From: Bordetella parapertussis
Lineage (GTDB): Bacteria; Pseudomonadota; Gammaproteobacteria; Burkholderiales; Burkholderiaceae_C
DNA: 13,914 nucleotides
Assembly: GCA_945882755.1 (NCBI GenBank)
Contig: CAMCWS010000143.1
Coordinates: 1-13,914 of the forward strand
Direction of reading: 5' to 3'
The translations under genes were made by a program, and so were the position numbers. Below are positions 1 through 8,028 of this stretch, piece by piece. A model generated the notes under the pieces. It made no database searches and had not been told where the DNA came from. It worked only from the letters and a program-made list of their open reading frames with translations. Numbering within the stretch: the stretch's first letter is position 1; every line of letters begins with the position of its first letter.

Positions 1-54
1 GTATTTTATTATTTAACTAAAATTCATACGCGTTTTTTCTGATGAGAAAAGACA

Positions 55-1161
55 TTACTTTCTTCTGTTTTTCTCAAATTGATCTCTTCTCTTTTTCCAG
101 CTGCCGAGTGAGGCCCTGTGGAGGTCCTCCGGGTTCCCAATATCCATCCAAGGCTCATGCAAAGGGTATGCCAAAACTCGTCCTTTTCTCATTTGAAGTT
201 TAGAAAAAAGCTCAGGCATATTGCATCGATCCCCTTTAGGGATAGACCGACACGCCTCTGGGCTAAGGACATATACGCCGGCATTAATTTGAGTTCGCAC
301 TAAAGGCTTTTCTCTAAAGGCTATGATTTCCAAGCCTTGTGTCTCCACTACGCCGTACGGGTTCTGCCACTCATGGGCCCGCACTGCCATCGTCGCCTCC
401 GCCCCCTGCCGAACGTGAAAATCAACCAAATCTCCGTATTGGAAATCAGCCAATACGTCCCCGTTTGTTACTAAAATAGCCTCCTTGGGTGGCTTAGCTA
501 ACAAGCGGATCGCGCCAGCAGTGCCTAGAGGCTTTTTTTCCCGCAGGTAGGTAATGTTAACTCCCCATCGTTTCCCGTTTTCGAAATAATCTTCAATCAT
601 TCCTCCAAGATGGCGCACTGCGAAGACAAAGCGGTTGAATCCTTCAGTCTTCGCCTTGAGCAAGATATGTTCAAGTATTGGCTTCCCACCAACCTCTACC
701 AATGGTTTTGGCAGGTCTTTTGTGAACGGTCTTAATCGCCTTCCCTCGCCGCCCGCCATAACAACGATTAAATTTGTTCGTAATCGTGTCCGAGAAAGCT
801 TATCCCAAACATGCAGCCCAACGACTCGGCGCAAACCATCTACGATTGGAATCTGCTGAACCTCATTGGCTGACATTAACCTGACAATGGCCTCCGTTTT
901 GATTCCGGCATGAGTCACCAAGGGACTGCGATGAAGTATTTTTGAAATTGGGGTGCCTAAGTCCTGCCCCCTAAGGAGTGCCCTCCGGATATCCCCATCC
1001 GATACTGTTCCGATTAATCTGCCGCAAGAATCGACAACCAGCACAATTCGAAGACTTACCTCGTTCAGCACCTGAATCGCAGCATGCACTGTTGCGGAAG
1101 GTGGCAACAGTGTTGCGTGCCAATCACCTTTCAGAAGTTTTGTAACTGCGCTTTTTTTCAC
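55..1161 (-). CDS. ptmE: PtmE-like sugar-1-phosphate nucleotidyltransferase with N-terminal CBS pair
   Basis: Predicted to transfer a nucleotide (GMP by analogy with Campylobacter PtmE) onto glucosamine-1-phosphate, making the GDP-linked precursor of legionaminic acid. Counted from the chosen start, a CBS-domain pair covers about residues 8-120 and a nucleotidyltransferase domain about 130-368. Visible signatures are GGEGRRLRPFT (137-147), PKP (151-153), NGD (233-235), REKP (283-286) and MDIGNPED (339-346). I chose GTG at 1161 because its GTGA overlaps the legG stop by four bases; a TTG at 1176 would add five residues and overlap by 19. It is the last complete gene of the minus-strand cluster. 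The CBS plus transferase architecture separates it from plain GlmU/RmlA enzymes. The family is well supported; the exact nucleotide (GDP versus UDP/CDP) is inferred from the surrounding leg genes. Confidence 0.87.
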   Translation of the reverse strand: MKKSAVTKLLKGDWHATLLPPSATVHAAIQVLNEVSLRIVLVVDSCGRLIGTVSDGDIRRALLRGQDLGTPISKILHRSPLVTHAGIKTEAIVRLMSANEVQQIPIVDGLRRVVGLHVWDKLSRTRLRTNLIVVMAGGEGRRLRPFTKDLPKPLVEVGGKPILEHILLKAKTEGFNRFVFAVRHLGGMIEDYFENGKRWGVNITYLREKKPLGTAGAIRLLAKPPKEAILVTNGDVLADFQYGDLVDFHVRQGAEATMAVRAHEWQNPYGVVETQGLEIIAFREKPLVRTQINAGVYVLSPEACRSIPKGDRCNMPELFSKLQMRKGRVLAYPLHEPWMDIGNPEDLHRASLGSWKKRRDQFEKNRRK

Positions 1162-2315
1162 TTTGAGAGGTCCCAAAAGTTTTTTTGATGTATCTCACTG
1201 TAATTCAGCTCGCTTAATACCTTTACAATTCTTTTCGCTGCCCCTCCCTGCCCGTATGGATTCTTTAAGATAGCGCAGCATCGCCTCATCTTCGGCGAGA
1301 AAGCCTTTGAGATCGCCTGGCTGATGCACCCGGGGCGGTAATCTGCATCGATCACATTGGCCGCACGAATCCGACCTTTTTGGCGATTTCCAATATTAAC
1401 CACTGGCTTTTTTAGTACGGGTGCCTCAAGCAGTCCACTTGACGAGTTCCCAACCACTGCGTCAACTTCTCTCATGATGGAAAGGTAAGGCCTAGAACCA
1501 AGAGCACGGAAGGCTACGGCATGGTGATGTTTTCTGACAAATGTCCGAATCTTTCTCCAGATCACTCTACCATCTCTATCAGCACCAGGCATTGTAAAAA
1601 TCATGCCGACATTCGATAAAGTCTGCAATGCGCTCAGAAGAGAATCGCTTTGTTGTTCTATATCACTGTTCGCAAGTGTTTCAGGATGAAAAGTGATCAA
1701 GAGATTTTTCTGTTGAAATTTGAACTGTAAATATTTTTCGAGCTCCTTGCGAGAAATGAATCTCTGAGCCTTTACGTTGTCCACTCCCAAGGCCCCCACC
1801 TGAAAGACTCGTGAAGGCTGCTCCCCCATCTGGATTACTCTTTTTTGGTACACAGCAGTGGAAACAAAATGAACCTGTGACATTTTGGTGATTGCGTGCC
1901 GAAAGACGTCGTCGTAAGCGCCTTCCGTCAACTCGCCACCATGAATGTGGGCAATTGGAATTCCTGAGATTACGCCTGCAGCGGCCGCGCACATGATTTC
2001 ATAACGGTCTCCTAGAAGAACTAGAATGTCAGGGCGAAGCTTAGCTAAGGCACGTGCTACCCCCTTTAGTCCAATGGCCATAGATGCCCCAAGTCCTTCA
2101 GCAGAATCAATATTCGTTTTCATGTCTACCTTTGCGTCGATCTTAAAACCATCCTTCAGAATTTCTCGATACGTTAAGCCAAAGTTTCTTGAAAAGTGTG
2201 ATCCAGTAGCAATTAGCTGAAGTTTGAAGTTCTGGCACTTTTTGATTTCTCTAAGCAATACACGAAGAAGCCCGTAGTCGGCCCGACCGCCGGTGACTAC
2301 GCAGATCCTTCTCAT
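1158..2315 (-). CDS. legG: LegG/NeuC-type hydrolysing NDP-sugar 2-epimerase
   Basis: Expected to hydrolyse the NDP-linked 2,4-diacetamido sugar and invert C2, releasing free 2,4-diacetamido-2,4,6-trideoxymannose for LegI. The 385-residue protein is full length for the NeuC/LegG family. Seen: N-terminal VTGGRADYG (7-15), LLGDRYE (100-106), AHIHGGELTEGAYDD (122-136), TFHPET (208-213) and the C-terminal nucleotide-site segment GNSSSGLLEAP (289-299). It starts at ATG 2315, with no clear Shine-Dalgarno. A 171-base gap separates it from legI upstream, the largest gap inside the leg block, and its stop overlaps ptmE. NeuC of the true sialic-acid route acts on UDP-GlcNAc; assignment to LegG rests on LegB, LegC and LegH being present in the same cluster. 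Confidence 0.9.
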   Translation of the reverse strand: MRRICVVTGGRADYGLLRVLLREIKKCQNFKLQLIATGSHFSRNFGLTYREILKDGFKIDAKVDMKTNIDSAEGLGASMAIGLKGVARALAKLRPDILVLLGDRYEIMCAAAAGVISGIPIAHIHGGELTEGAYDDVFRHAITKMSQVHFVSTAVYQKRVIQMGEQPSRVFQVGALGVDNVKAQRFISRKELEKYLQFKFQQKNLLITFHPETLANSDIEQQSDSLLSALQTLSNVGMIFTMPGADRDGRVIWRKIRTFVRKHHHAVAFRALGSRPYLSIMREVDAVVGNSSSGLLEAPVLKKPVVNIGNRQKGRIRAANVIDADYRPGCISQAISKAFSPKMRRCCAILKNPYGQGGAAKRIVKVLSELNYSEIHQKNFWDLSK

Positions 2316-2486
2316 GAAGACACACTCAGCACAGAGGACATTGATGGTTTAACATTACGTTGATGCTCCCTTGAGAAAATATAGTTAATTGGATCCATAA
2401 GATTTCAGTTTTTTTGGTTCTTGAATATTTATTTTTTCATTATGTTCTTGATGTTCATTCTGACTCCGTGAGAGTTAATTCTCTGT
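2316..2486. other. Gap between legI and legG; weak operator-like sequence
   Basis: This 171-base AT-rich gap is the only sizeable break between the leg biosynthesis genes. It holds no convincing ORF. At 2403-2416 it carries TTTCAGTTTTTTTG, which matches 14 bases of the 19-bp operator-like repeat near 11880 with one A missing; the rest of the palindrome is not conserved. On the minus strand a TATATT (reverse complement of about 2390) could be a -10, but I see no good -35. An internal promoter is possible but unproven. Confidence 0.25.
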
Positions 2487-3494
2487 CTAAATACAAATCG
2501 CCTCGTCTGCGGAGAAGTTGCGTATAGCGGTTTTGCCAAGTACCTCGTCCCAACGCATCGGCGAGATACCGATGCCCGGGCGTTTAGTGGTTAGGTTTTC
2601 AGGAGCAAATACTTCGCCTTGCTGAATCGGCTTGCTGGCAACGATCGATTTGCGCACGACAGGGATGTTTTTGGCCTCACTTGGAGTGGGTCGTTTGGTT
2701 CCATCCCCTAGGGCAATTTCAATATTCCGAATGCCGTTCACCATGGACTTTAGCTCTGAAGGCTCGAGGCTTGCTTTATGGTCGGGACCGGGCAAGTTGC
2801 GGTCTAATGTGAAATGCTTTTCAATCACAGTCGCACCCATAGCCACAGCGGCTATGGCCACCTCGATTCCAAGGGTGTGATCAGAATAACCGACCTTAAC
2901 TCCCAAATTGTCCCGGATCTCGAGCATAGCCTTCAGGTTCACCTCTGGCATGGGAGTCGGATACACGCTGGTACAGTGAAGTACAGTAATTGAATTTTTT
3001 GGAGTTCCAGAGTTTTCCAGTATTTGGAGGGCTGATTTGATCTCCTCCATTGTCGCCATTCCCGTAGAAAGTATTACAGGCCGGCCAAGTTGGCCGATGT
3101 GGCGTAGGTAAGGCAGGTTGGTGATTTCTCCAGAGGGAATTTTAAACTGCTCTTGGCCGTAACTGACAAGTAAATCAGTACTCTCAATATCAAAAGCGGT
3201 TGAAAAGAAGCCTATCTTACGCTTTGCACAGTGTGCGATTAGTTCCATATGCATGCTTGGGGTGAGCTCCAGACGGCTAAGCATTTCGTGCTGAGATTCT
3301 CTACTGTCGGTAGCCTGTGTTTGGTAGGCGGCCTTTTTAGCGGTGCTGGTCACAAGCCGGTTGGCGTTAAAGGTTTGAAACTTTACAAGATCTGCCCCCG
3401 CCTCAGAGGCAATATCGATAAGCTTCTTCGCTAAATCCAGATCGCCATTATGGTTGACGCCAGCCTCGGCGATAATGAGGATCCGACTTGTCAT
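2487..3494 (-). CDS. legI: N-acetylneuraminate/legionaminate synthase (LegI, NeuB family)
   Basis: Condenses the free 6-deoxy-diacetamido hexose with phosphoenolpyruvate to give N,N'-diacetyllegionaminic acid. At 335 residues it has the usual NeuB-family length: a TIM barrel over about 5-265 followed by a C-terminal SAF (antifreeze-like) domain over about 275-335. Seen: AEAGVNHNGD (9-18), VKFQTF (37-42), IPSGE (119-123), LHCTSVYPTP (172-181), GYSDHT (202-207) and GPDHKAS (236-242). His206 and His239 correspond to the metal-binding histidines of NeuB. ATG 3494 overlaps the legH stop in ATGA, so translation is probably coupled. Sequence alone does not separate legionaminate from neuraminate or pseudaminate substrates; LegB, LegC and PtmE beside it favour legionaminate. 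Confidence 0.92.
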   Translation of the reverse strand: MTSRILIIAEAGVNHNGDLDLAKKLIDIASEAGADLVKFQTFNANRLVTSTAKKAAYQTQATDSRESQHEMLSRLELTPSMHMELIAHCAKRKIGFFSTAFDIESTDLLVSYGQEQFKIPSGEITNLPYLRHIGQLGRPVILSTGMATMEEIKSALQILENSGTPKNSITVLHCTSVYPTPMPEVNLKAMLEIRDNLGVKVGYSDHTLGIEVAIAAVAMGATVIEKHFTLDRNLPGPDHKASLEPSELKSMVNGIRNIEIALGDGTKRPTPSEAKNIPVVRKSIVASKPIQQGEVFAPENLTTKRPGIGISPMRWDEVLGKTAIRNFSADEAICI

Positions 3495-4141
3495 GACTTG
3501 CCGTTACCAACAAAAAGTGAATGATCCGCTTGATTGTGTCTTACAGAAAGAGCCATTCCCACAATGCAACGCTTGCCCAGTGTAATGCCTTCTTTAATGA
3601 CACTGCCGCTTCCAATAAAACTACCCGAACCAACGATCGCTCCCCCGTTGAGAATGGCACCAGTGGAGATGTGGCAGTGGCTTTCCACAATCGCATCGTG
3701 TTCGATAAGTGAGCGTGTATTGATGATGCAGTTGTCTCCGATCCCGGCTCCAGCATTCACAATGGCTCCGTGCATGACGATTGTGCCGGCACCAATTCTC
3801 GCATGCGACGAGACATGTGCGGCAGGGGCAATGACGACAGGCAGTTGGAACCCGAGTTTGAGTGCTTGCGTGAAGAGACGTATCCGAAGATCTGGCGTTT
3901 CCAGTTGGCCTACAGTGACGAGTGCAAATGAGTATTTTTTTACGAGTTGGGGCAAGTCCTCGTCCGTGCCAATAACGGAATAACCCAAGTGATGGGCATG
4001 CCGTTGCTCTGGCAATCCGATCAGGCCGGCAATTTGAAAGTGGCCCTGCTGTTCGATGACATCGATACAAGCACGAGAATGTCCGCCTGCTCCAAGGAGA
4101 ATGATCGTGGGCTTTTTCAGTTGTTCAATAAAGCGAGGCAA
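3491..4141 (-). CDS. legH: LegH/PglD-type sugar N-acetyltransferase (NeuD family)
   Basis: Predicted to acetylate the C4 amine of the NDP-linked 4-amino-4,6-dideoxy sugar using acetyl-CoA. The 216-residue protein has an N-terminal Rossmann-like substrate domain (IILLGAGGHSR, 13-23) and a left-handed beta-helix of hexapeptide repeats from about residue 107 to the end. INTRSLIEHDAIV (140-152) places His148 where the catalytic base of PglD lies. The TTG start at 4141 gives a 25-base overlap with legC; a CTG at 4120 overlapping the legC stop is the alternative and would lose seven residues, still leaving the Rossmann strand intact. NeuD-type O-acetyltransferases look similar, so N- versus O-acetylation is inferred from its place between legC and legI. 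Confidence 0.85.
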   Translation of the reverse strand: MPRFIEQLKKPTIILLGAGGHSRACIDVIEQQGHFQIAGLIGLPEQRHAHHLGYSVIGTDEDLPQLVKKYSFALVTVGQLETPDLRIRLFTQALKLGFQLPVVIAPAAHVSSHARIGAGTIVMHGAIVNAGAGIGDNCIINTRSLIEHDAIVESHCHISTGAILNGGAIVGSGSFIGSGSVIKEGITLGKRCIVGMALSVRHNQADHSLFVGNGKS

Positions 4142-5355
4142 GAGCTGCTCGGGATGTTCATGAGCCGCTCAGAAAGCGATTTAGCTTTCGCAAGATCCAT
4201 TCGGGGGGCTGATTGAAATGGCGGTAGGGCATGAAGCAGGTTCCAGGCGGGCCGAGTCCTGATCCCCACGGCATTCGTGGCTAGCAGTATTTCGTCTCTT
4301 TGGCTCGCCGCCTCAGAGTTTAGCAAAAGGGTTTGTAGCCAGTAGTTGCTCAGGCACATCTCTGGCTCCTGAATCAGCTTCAAGCCCGCAACGGATGCAA
4401 AAGCAGTCTTGTAGCGATCAAACAGCTTTCTTTTAGATGCCAGCATCGCTGGCAACTGCTCCAATTGGGCACAGCCCAAAGCGGCGTTCAAGTTGGGCAA
4501 ACGGTAGTTGTAGCCAATTTCATCGTGCCGATACTCCCATTCGTGAGGTAGTTTGGCGGCCGTGCTTAAGTGCTTTGCCCTCTTTGCCAATGCCGTGTCA
4601 TTGGTGAGAATAGCACCCCCACCCCCAGTAGTGATCGTCTTGTTACCGTTAAAGCTGAGTGTGCCCATCAGGCCAAATGTGCCGGTGTGCTGGCTATGGT
4701 AATAACTGCCCAAGGATTCGGCGGCATCTTCGATCAGGGCAATATTAAAATCATGGGCTAAGGCCAATAGTCCATCCACATCCACCGGATGCCCAAAGGT
4801 GTGCATGGGAACGAGTGCGCGTATCACCTGCCCAGTTGCACGATTGATGCAATGTCCTCCTCGTTGTTCGGTGTGACTGTTCAGGTACTCTCTCAGTTTT
4901 CCGGCATCTACGCCCAGAGTACGTTCTTCGCTATCCACAAAATGGGGGGTTGCCCCGCAGTAGGTGACGGCATTGGCCGTAGCCACGAACGTGAGGGCAG
5001 GTACAAGAATCTCGTCACCCGTGACTACCCCCGCTAATTTTAGGGCGATATGCAAAGCGGCGGTTCCGTTGACGACCGCGACCGAATGCTTGGCACCCGT
5101 GTAAGTTGCAAGGTCGACTTCGAATCGATCCACAAACTTGCCCACGGAAGAAACAAAAGTGGTATCGAGGCACTCTTTGACATACTTCCACTCATTTCCA
5201 TGGAAAACCGGTTCATGCAAAGAATAAGTTTTAGATTTATCGGACAGAACTTTGCGTAAAGCGCAAATCACTTGCTCTGCCAATGAGCTCTTGGCCGATG
5301 TGGGCTTGGGTTTTAAAACTTTTTTGGACTCAGGCAATAGACTTTTGCCTTTCAT
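4117..5355 (-). CDS. legC: PLP-dependent sugar aminotransferase LegC (DegT/DnrJ/EryC1 family)
   Basis: Adds an amino group from glutamate to C4 of the NDP-4-keto-6-deoxy sugar made by LegB. The 412-residue protein shows the fold-type I sugar aminotransferase pattern: FVSSVGKFVDRFE (67-79), NGTAALH (96-102), VPALTFVATANA (118-129), the cofactor-ring Asp in IEDAAES (208-214, Asp210) and the Schiff-base Lys239 in SFNGNKTITTGGGG (234-247). The FVSSVGKFVD segment and the SLHEPVF-GNE lead-in are characteristic of LegC. The first 25-30 residues are a charged, Lys-rich tail longer than I remember for Campylobacter LegC, so a later start is possible. However, ATG 5355 overlaps the upstream stop in ATGA, which supports it. 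Confidence 0.92.
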   Translation of the reverse strand: MKGKSLLPESKKVLKPKPTSAKSSLAEQVICALRKVLSDKSKTYSLHEPVFHGNEWKYVKECLDTTFVSSVGKFVDRFEVDLATYTGAKHSVAVVNGTAALHIALKLAGVVTGDEILVPALTFVATANAVTYCGATPHFVDSEERTLGVDAGKLREYLNSHTEQRGGHCINRATGQVIRALVPMHTFGHPVDVDGLLALAHDFNIALIEDAAESLGSYYHSQHTGTFGLMGTLSFNGNKTITTGGGGAILTNDTALAKRAKHLSTAAKLPHEWEYRHDEIGYNYRLPNLNAALGCAQLEQLPAMLASKRKLFDRYKTAFASVAGLKLIQEPEMCLSNYWLQTLLLNSEAASQRDEILLATNAVGIRTRPAWNLLHALPPFQSAPRMDLAKAKSLSERLMNIPSSSCLALLNN

Positions 5356-6464
5356 TGGGTGGCAATTGTGCGGATCTTCAATTTAGCAAGACCTTCAGGC
5401 TTGGTGTGCATGCAATCGTAAAAGTCACTCGGCTGACATCCGGCCACCACAGGGTCAAATGAGCCAACCACTCTTAAGTTTAGTTCGCGAGCCAGTTTGA
5501 GAACTATAATCTCGGTGGCACGCATCGCGACAACATCTAGAGATGAAGGCGCCTTCCAGACATTTTCATGGTAAGGAGTCATTAGCAGAATGGGCTCCGC
5601 CCCTTTATCCTTAATCCATAACAATAAGAACCGGTAAGCTTCTATTCCTTCTTTGGTATTGCAAGGAGAATCGGTTTTATATGTTAACCCACCAATTGGA
5701 ATAGGTGTCGAATTGCAGTCCGCTATATATTTAGCAGAGTAAACAATGCTGCCGTCTTTAAGATAAGCAGAGTCTTTCCCGCCAATTGCCATATTTGGGA
5801 ACGATTCTTGCGTTATAATAGGCGGCCAGCTTTTATAATCATTAAAAGCCGTTTTTATGGACCTAGCTGTATATTCAAGATTAACTAAGTTGCATAGCTT
5901 TGTTACATCTATTTTACTGAACAGGTTGTACTTAGGTTTAGTTTTTAACAGGATTTCAGCTCGAGCCTCATCGTAGTCATTTCTATATGTGGAGTATCTG
6001 GCGTCTTTTCCAAATGCAAAAGTCCAAGGGTCGATTCCGAGAATACATTTTTTCCCTTGTTCGACTTGCCTAAGAGCTAGATATGCAAGTGTAAGATGAT
6101 CTTCTATGCTCCCGCCACTTACACCAAGATTCTGTATTGATTGACATATGTTATGAAGAGATGGGGAAATCCTCAAACTACTAATCGACATGACGTGGCT
6201 ACTCCCAATGACAACACCCTCTATACTATTTAAGTACCTACACTTTTCTTTTGCTAGCAACCTTTCATTGATTTTGCCACTCGGTGCCCAGAGCCCATAT
6301 TCGGCCTTGTGTAAAAGATAAGCATAAGCCCTAGGGCTCCATCCTGGCTCTCTATAAATTCCAGCTGGATCGACAACATAGTTTAGTAATCCTGCAAGGC
6401 AAAGAATTAGGAAGGCCGTTGCCAGAAGAAGCCGGACGTATGCGAAGTTCACATTTAAAAACAA
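5352..6464 (-). CDS. Membrane-anchored SGNH-like protein, probable partner of the MBOAT acyltransferase
   Basis: I do not recognise a named family. The 370-residue protein has one N-terminal membrane segment (about 8-31), so the rest is probably periplasmic. It carries an SGNH-like pattern: GSSH (87-90, candidate Ser88/Ser89), NLGVSGGS (112-119) and a C-terminal D-x-x-H (Asp350, His353), as in AlgJ/AlgX/DltD-type partners of MBOAT proteins. It lies three bases after the MBOAT stop, which supports a joint role in transferring acyl groups to an exported glycan. The start is TTG 6464; GTG 6452 would shorten it by four residues. The DNA looks more AT-rich than that of legC and MBOAT, hinting at separate origin. 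The hydrolase fold and partner role are inference. Confidence 0.7.
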   Translation of the reverse strand: MFLNVNFAYVRLLLATAFLILCLAGLLNYVVDPAGIYREPGWSPRAYAYLLHKAEYGLWAPSGKINERLLAKEKCRYLNSIEGVVIGSSHVMSISSLRISPSLHNICQSIQNLGVSGGSIEDHLTLAYLALRQVEQGKKCILGIDPWTFAFGKDARYSTYRNDYDEARAEILLKTKPKYNLFSKIDVTKLCNLVNLEYTARSIKTAFNDYKSWPPIITQESFPNMAIGGKDSAYLKDGSIVYSAKYIADCNSTPIPIGGLTYKTDSPCNTKEGIEAYRFLLLWIKDKGAEPILLMTPYHENVWKAPSSLDVVAMRATEIIVLKLARELNLRVVGSFDPVVAGCQPSDFYDCMHTKPEGLAKLKIRTIATQ

Positions 6465-6467
6465 TGA

Positions 6468-7997
6468 TCAGAACTGATAATATAGAAATGCCGATACGCG
6501 ATTTAGGCTGAGCAGACCTGTGCCAAAAATAACTCCGATTATGACGGCGTAACGAGAGGTAGGTTGCCAAGCAAACCGAGAACTGCCTTTCACGGAGTCC
6601 CAAGCCGGCTCAAAATTAACTAGCCATTGCTGGGTATTCGGAAGAAGCCAAATAATCGAGAGTCCTAGGCAAAGCCATGCAGAAATTTCAATCGTGGCAA
6701 AGCCGGTAACCGGGCCCACCCCGTTTGCAAAATGTACTGCACTACCGAAGAAGTCTCCAACCCAATTTTTTAGCAGGAGCGGCAGTGATACTCCGCTGAT
6801 CCCAGCCATGCCACTCAACATGTTTATCGTGGCTTCGAAGTTTGTCGCCCGAAAAGGCACCCAAGCGATGCCAACAGCGGCAAATGTAATCAGCAAGCTG
6901 CTGACCCGTGTGAGGGCTCCACCCGCTCTGCTCTTCATACCGATAAGAGTTCGCCATCCATGATTGATAACCAAATAGAGGCCGTGAAGCCCCCCCCAAA
7001 AAACGAAGTTCCATCCCGCCCCATGCCACAGACCGCCGAGCAGCATGGTGATCATAATATTGAGCTGACGGCGTGCGGGGCCTTTCCGGTTCCCTCCGAG
7101 AGGGATGTATAGATAATCGCGCAAGAATGTTGATAACGTCATGTGCCAGCGCCGCCAGAACTCAATTATGTTAGTCGCCTTATAGGGCGAATTAAAGTTG
7201 ATCGGTAACTTGATGTTGAAGAGTCGTGAAAGTCCGATAGCCATATCGGAATAACCAGAAAAATCAAAGTAGAGTTGCATGGTATAGGCAAGAGCGCCAA
7301 TCCATGCCTCCAGCAGCATGGGGTGCCCACCTTGGGCTGCCGCGCCAAAGATCGGATCTGCATAGAGTGCAAATTGATCAGCCAGTACGACCTTCTTGAA
7401 AAGGCCAAGTGAAAACATTGTAAGCCCGACAGCAATCGAATCTGCGGATAGCTGATAAGTACTTGGCAAAGAGAACTGTGGCATCATCTGCTTATGATGA
7501 AGTACTGGTCCGGCGATGAGGTGTGGAAACCACGTGACGAAAAGAAGATAATCAATGAAGTTGTATTCCCGAGCAACCCCACGATGGGTATCGACTAAAA
7601 AGGCTATCTGTGTGAAGGTGAAAAACGAAATGCCAAGAGGCAGAACAAAGTCAAATAAGCTAAAATGAGCCCCAAAGCGGTTAGCAGCCAAAACAAAGAA
7701 GTTTGCGTACTTGAAAGCCCCTAACAGCAAAAGGTTGGCAATAATCGAACAGGTTAGAAGTAATTTTGATTTCCTGCTCGCTCTCACTTGGCCGATCAGG
7801 TACCCGGCCCCGTAGTTGAATGCAACTGAGGCAAGGAGCAGAAGAACAAATTTTGGATTCCACCAGCCGTAGAAGAAAAGTGAGGCTGCAACCAGCCACA
7901 GGATAGCTACACGATGGCTTCGCCGCGCAATCCAGAAAAATCCTAAAAGGACAACAGGCAGGTATGCAAAAATAAATGGGAATGAGTTAAAAAGCAT
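6468..7997 (-). CDS. MBOAT family O-acyltransferase (AlgI/PatA-like)
   Basis: A 509-residue polytopic inner-membrane protein predicted to carry acyl (usually acetyl) groups across the membrane for O-acylation of an extracytoplasmic polysaccharide. The AlgI-type core is clear: FFYGWWNPKF (41-50), YFDFSGYSDMAIGLSRLF (243-260), the lipid-facing WRRWHMTLSTFLRDYLYIPLGG (281-302, interrupted here only by naming), and GGLWHGAGWNFVFWGGLHG (321-339). His325 and His338 are the usual active-site candidates. ATG 7997 is 31 bases after the legB stop, with no evident Shine-Dalgarno. The SGNH-like protein follows directly, as in alginate and peptidoglycan acetylation systems. Its location between legB and legC suggests it acts on the legionaminic-acid-containing glycan. 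Family is certain; acceptor is inference. Confidence 0.9.
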   Translation of the reverse strand: MLFNSFPFIFAYLPVVLLGFFWIARRSHRVAILWLVAASLFFYGWWNPKFVLLLLASVAFNYGAGYLIGQVRASRKSKLLLTCSIIANLLLLGAFKYANFFVLAANRFGAHFSLFDFVLPLGISFFTFTQIAFLVDTHRGVAREYNFIDYLLFVTWFPHLIAGPVLHHKQMMPQFSLPSTYQLSADSIAVGLTMFSLGLFKKVVLADQFALYADPIFGAAAQGGHPMLLEAWIGALAYTMQLYFDFSGYSDMAIGLSRLFNIKLPINFNSPYKATNIIEFWRRWHMTLSTFLRDYLYIPLGGNRKGPARRQLNIMITMLLGGLWHGAGWNFVFWGGLHGLYLVINHGWRTLIGMKSRAGGALTRVSSLLITFAAVGIAWVPFRATNFEATINMLSGMAGISGVSLPLLLKNWVGDFFGSAVHFANGVGPVTGFATIEISAWLCLGLSIIWLLPNTQQWLVNFEPAWDSVKGSSRFAWQPTSRYAVIIGVIFGTGLLSLNRVSAFLYYQF

Positions 7998-8028
7998 TTA
8001 GCACTAAAAATTTATTTGCGAGTGTTTT

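Noticed and set aside
34..50. Hairpin TTTTCT/AGAAAA just past ptmE as a terminator
   Set aside because: Weak A/T stem followed by A residues, not T, in the direction of transcription.
3534..3983. Long open frames on the plus strand and other minus frames within legH, legC and MBOAT
   Set aside because: They run opposite or out of frame to strongly conserved enzyme genes and show low-complexity, motif-free proteins; shadows of the real genes.
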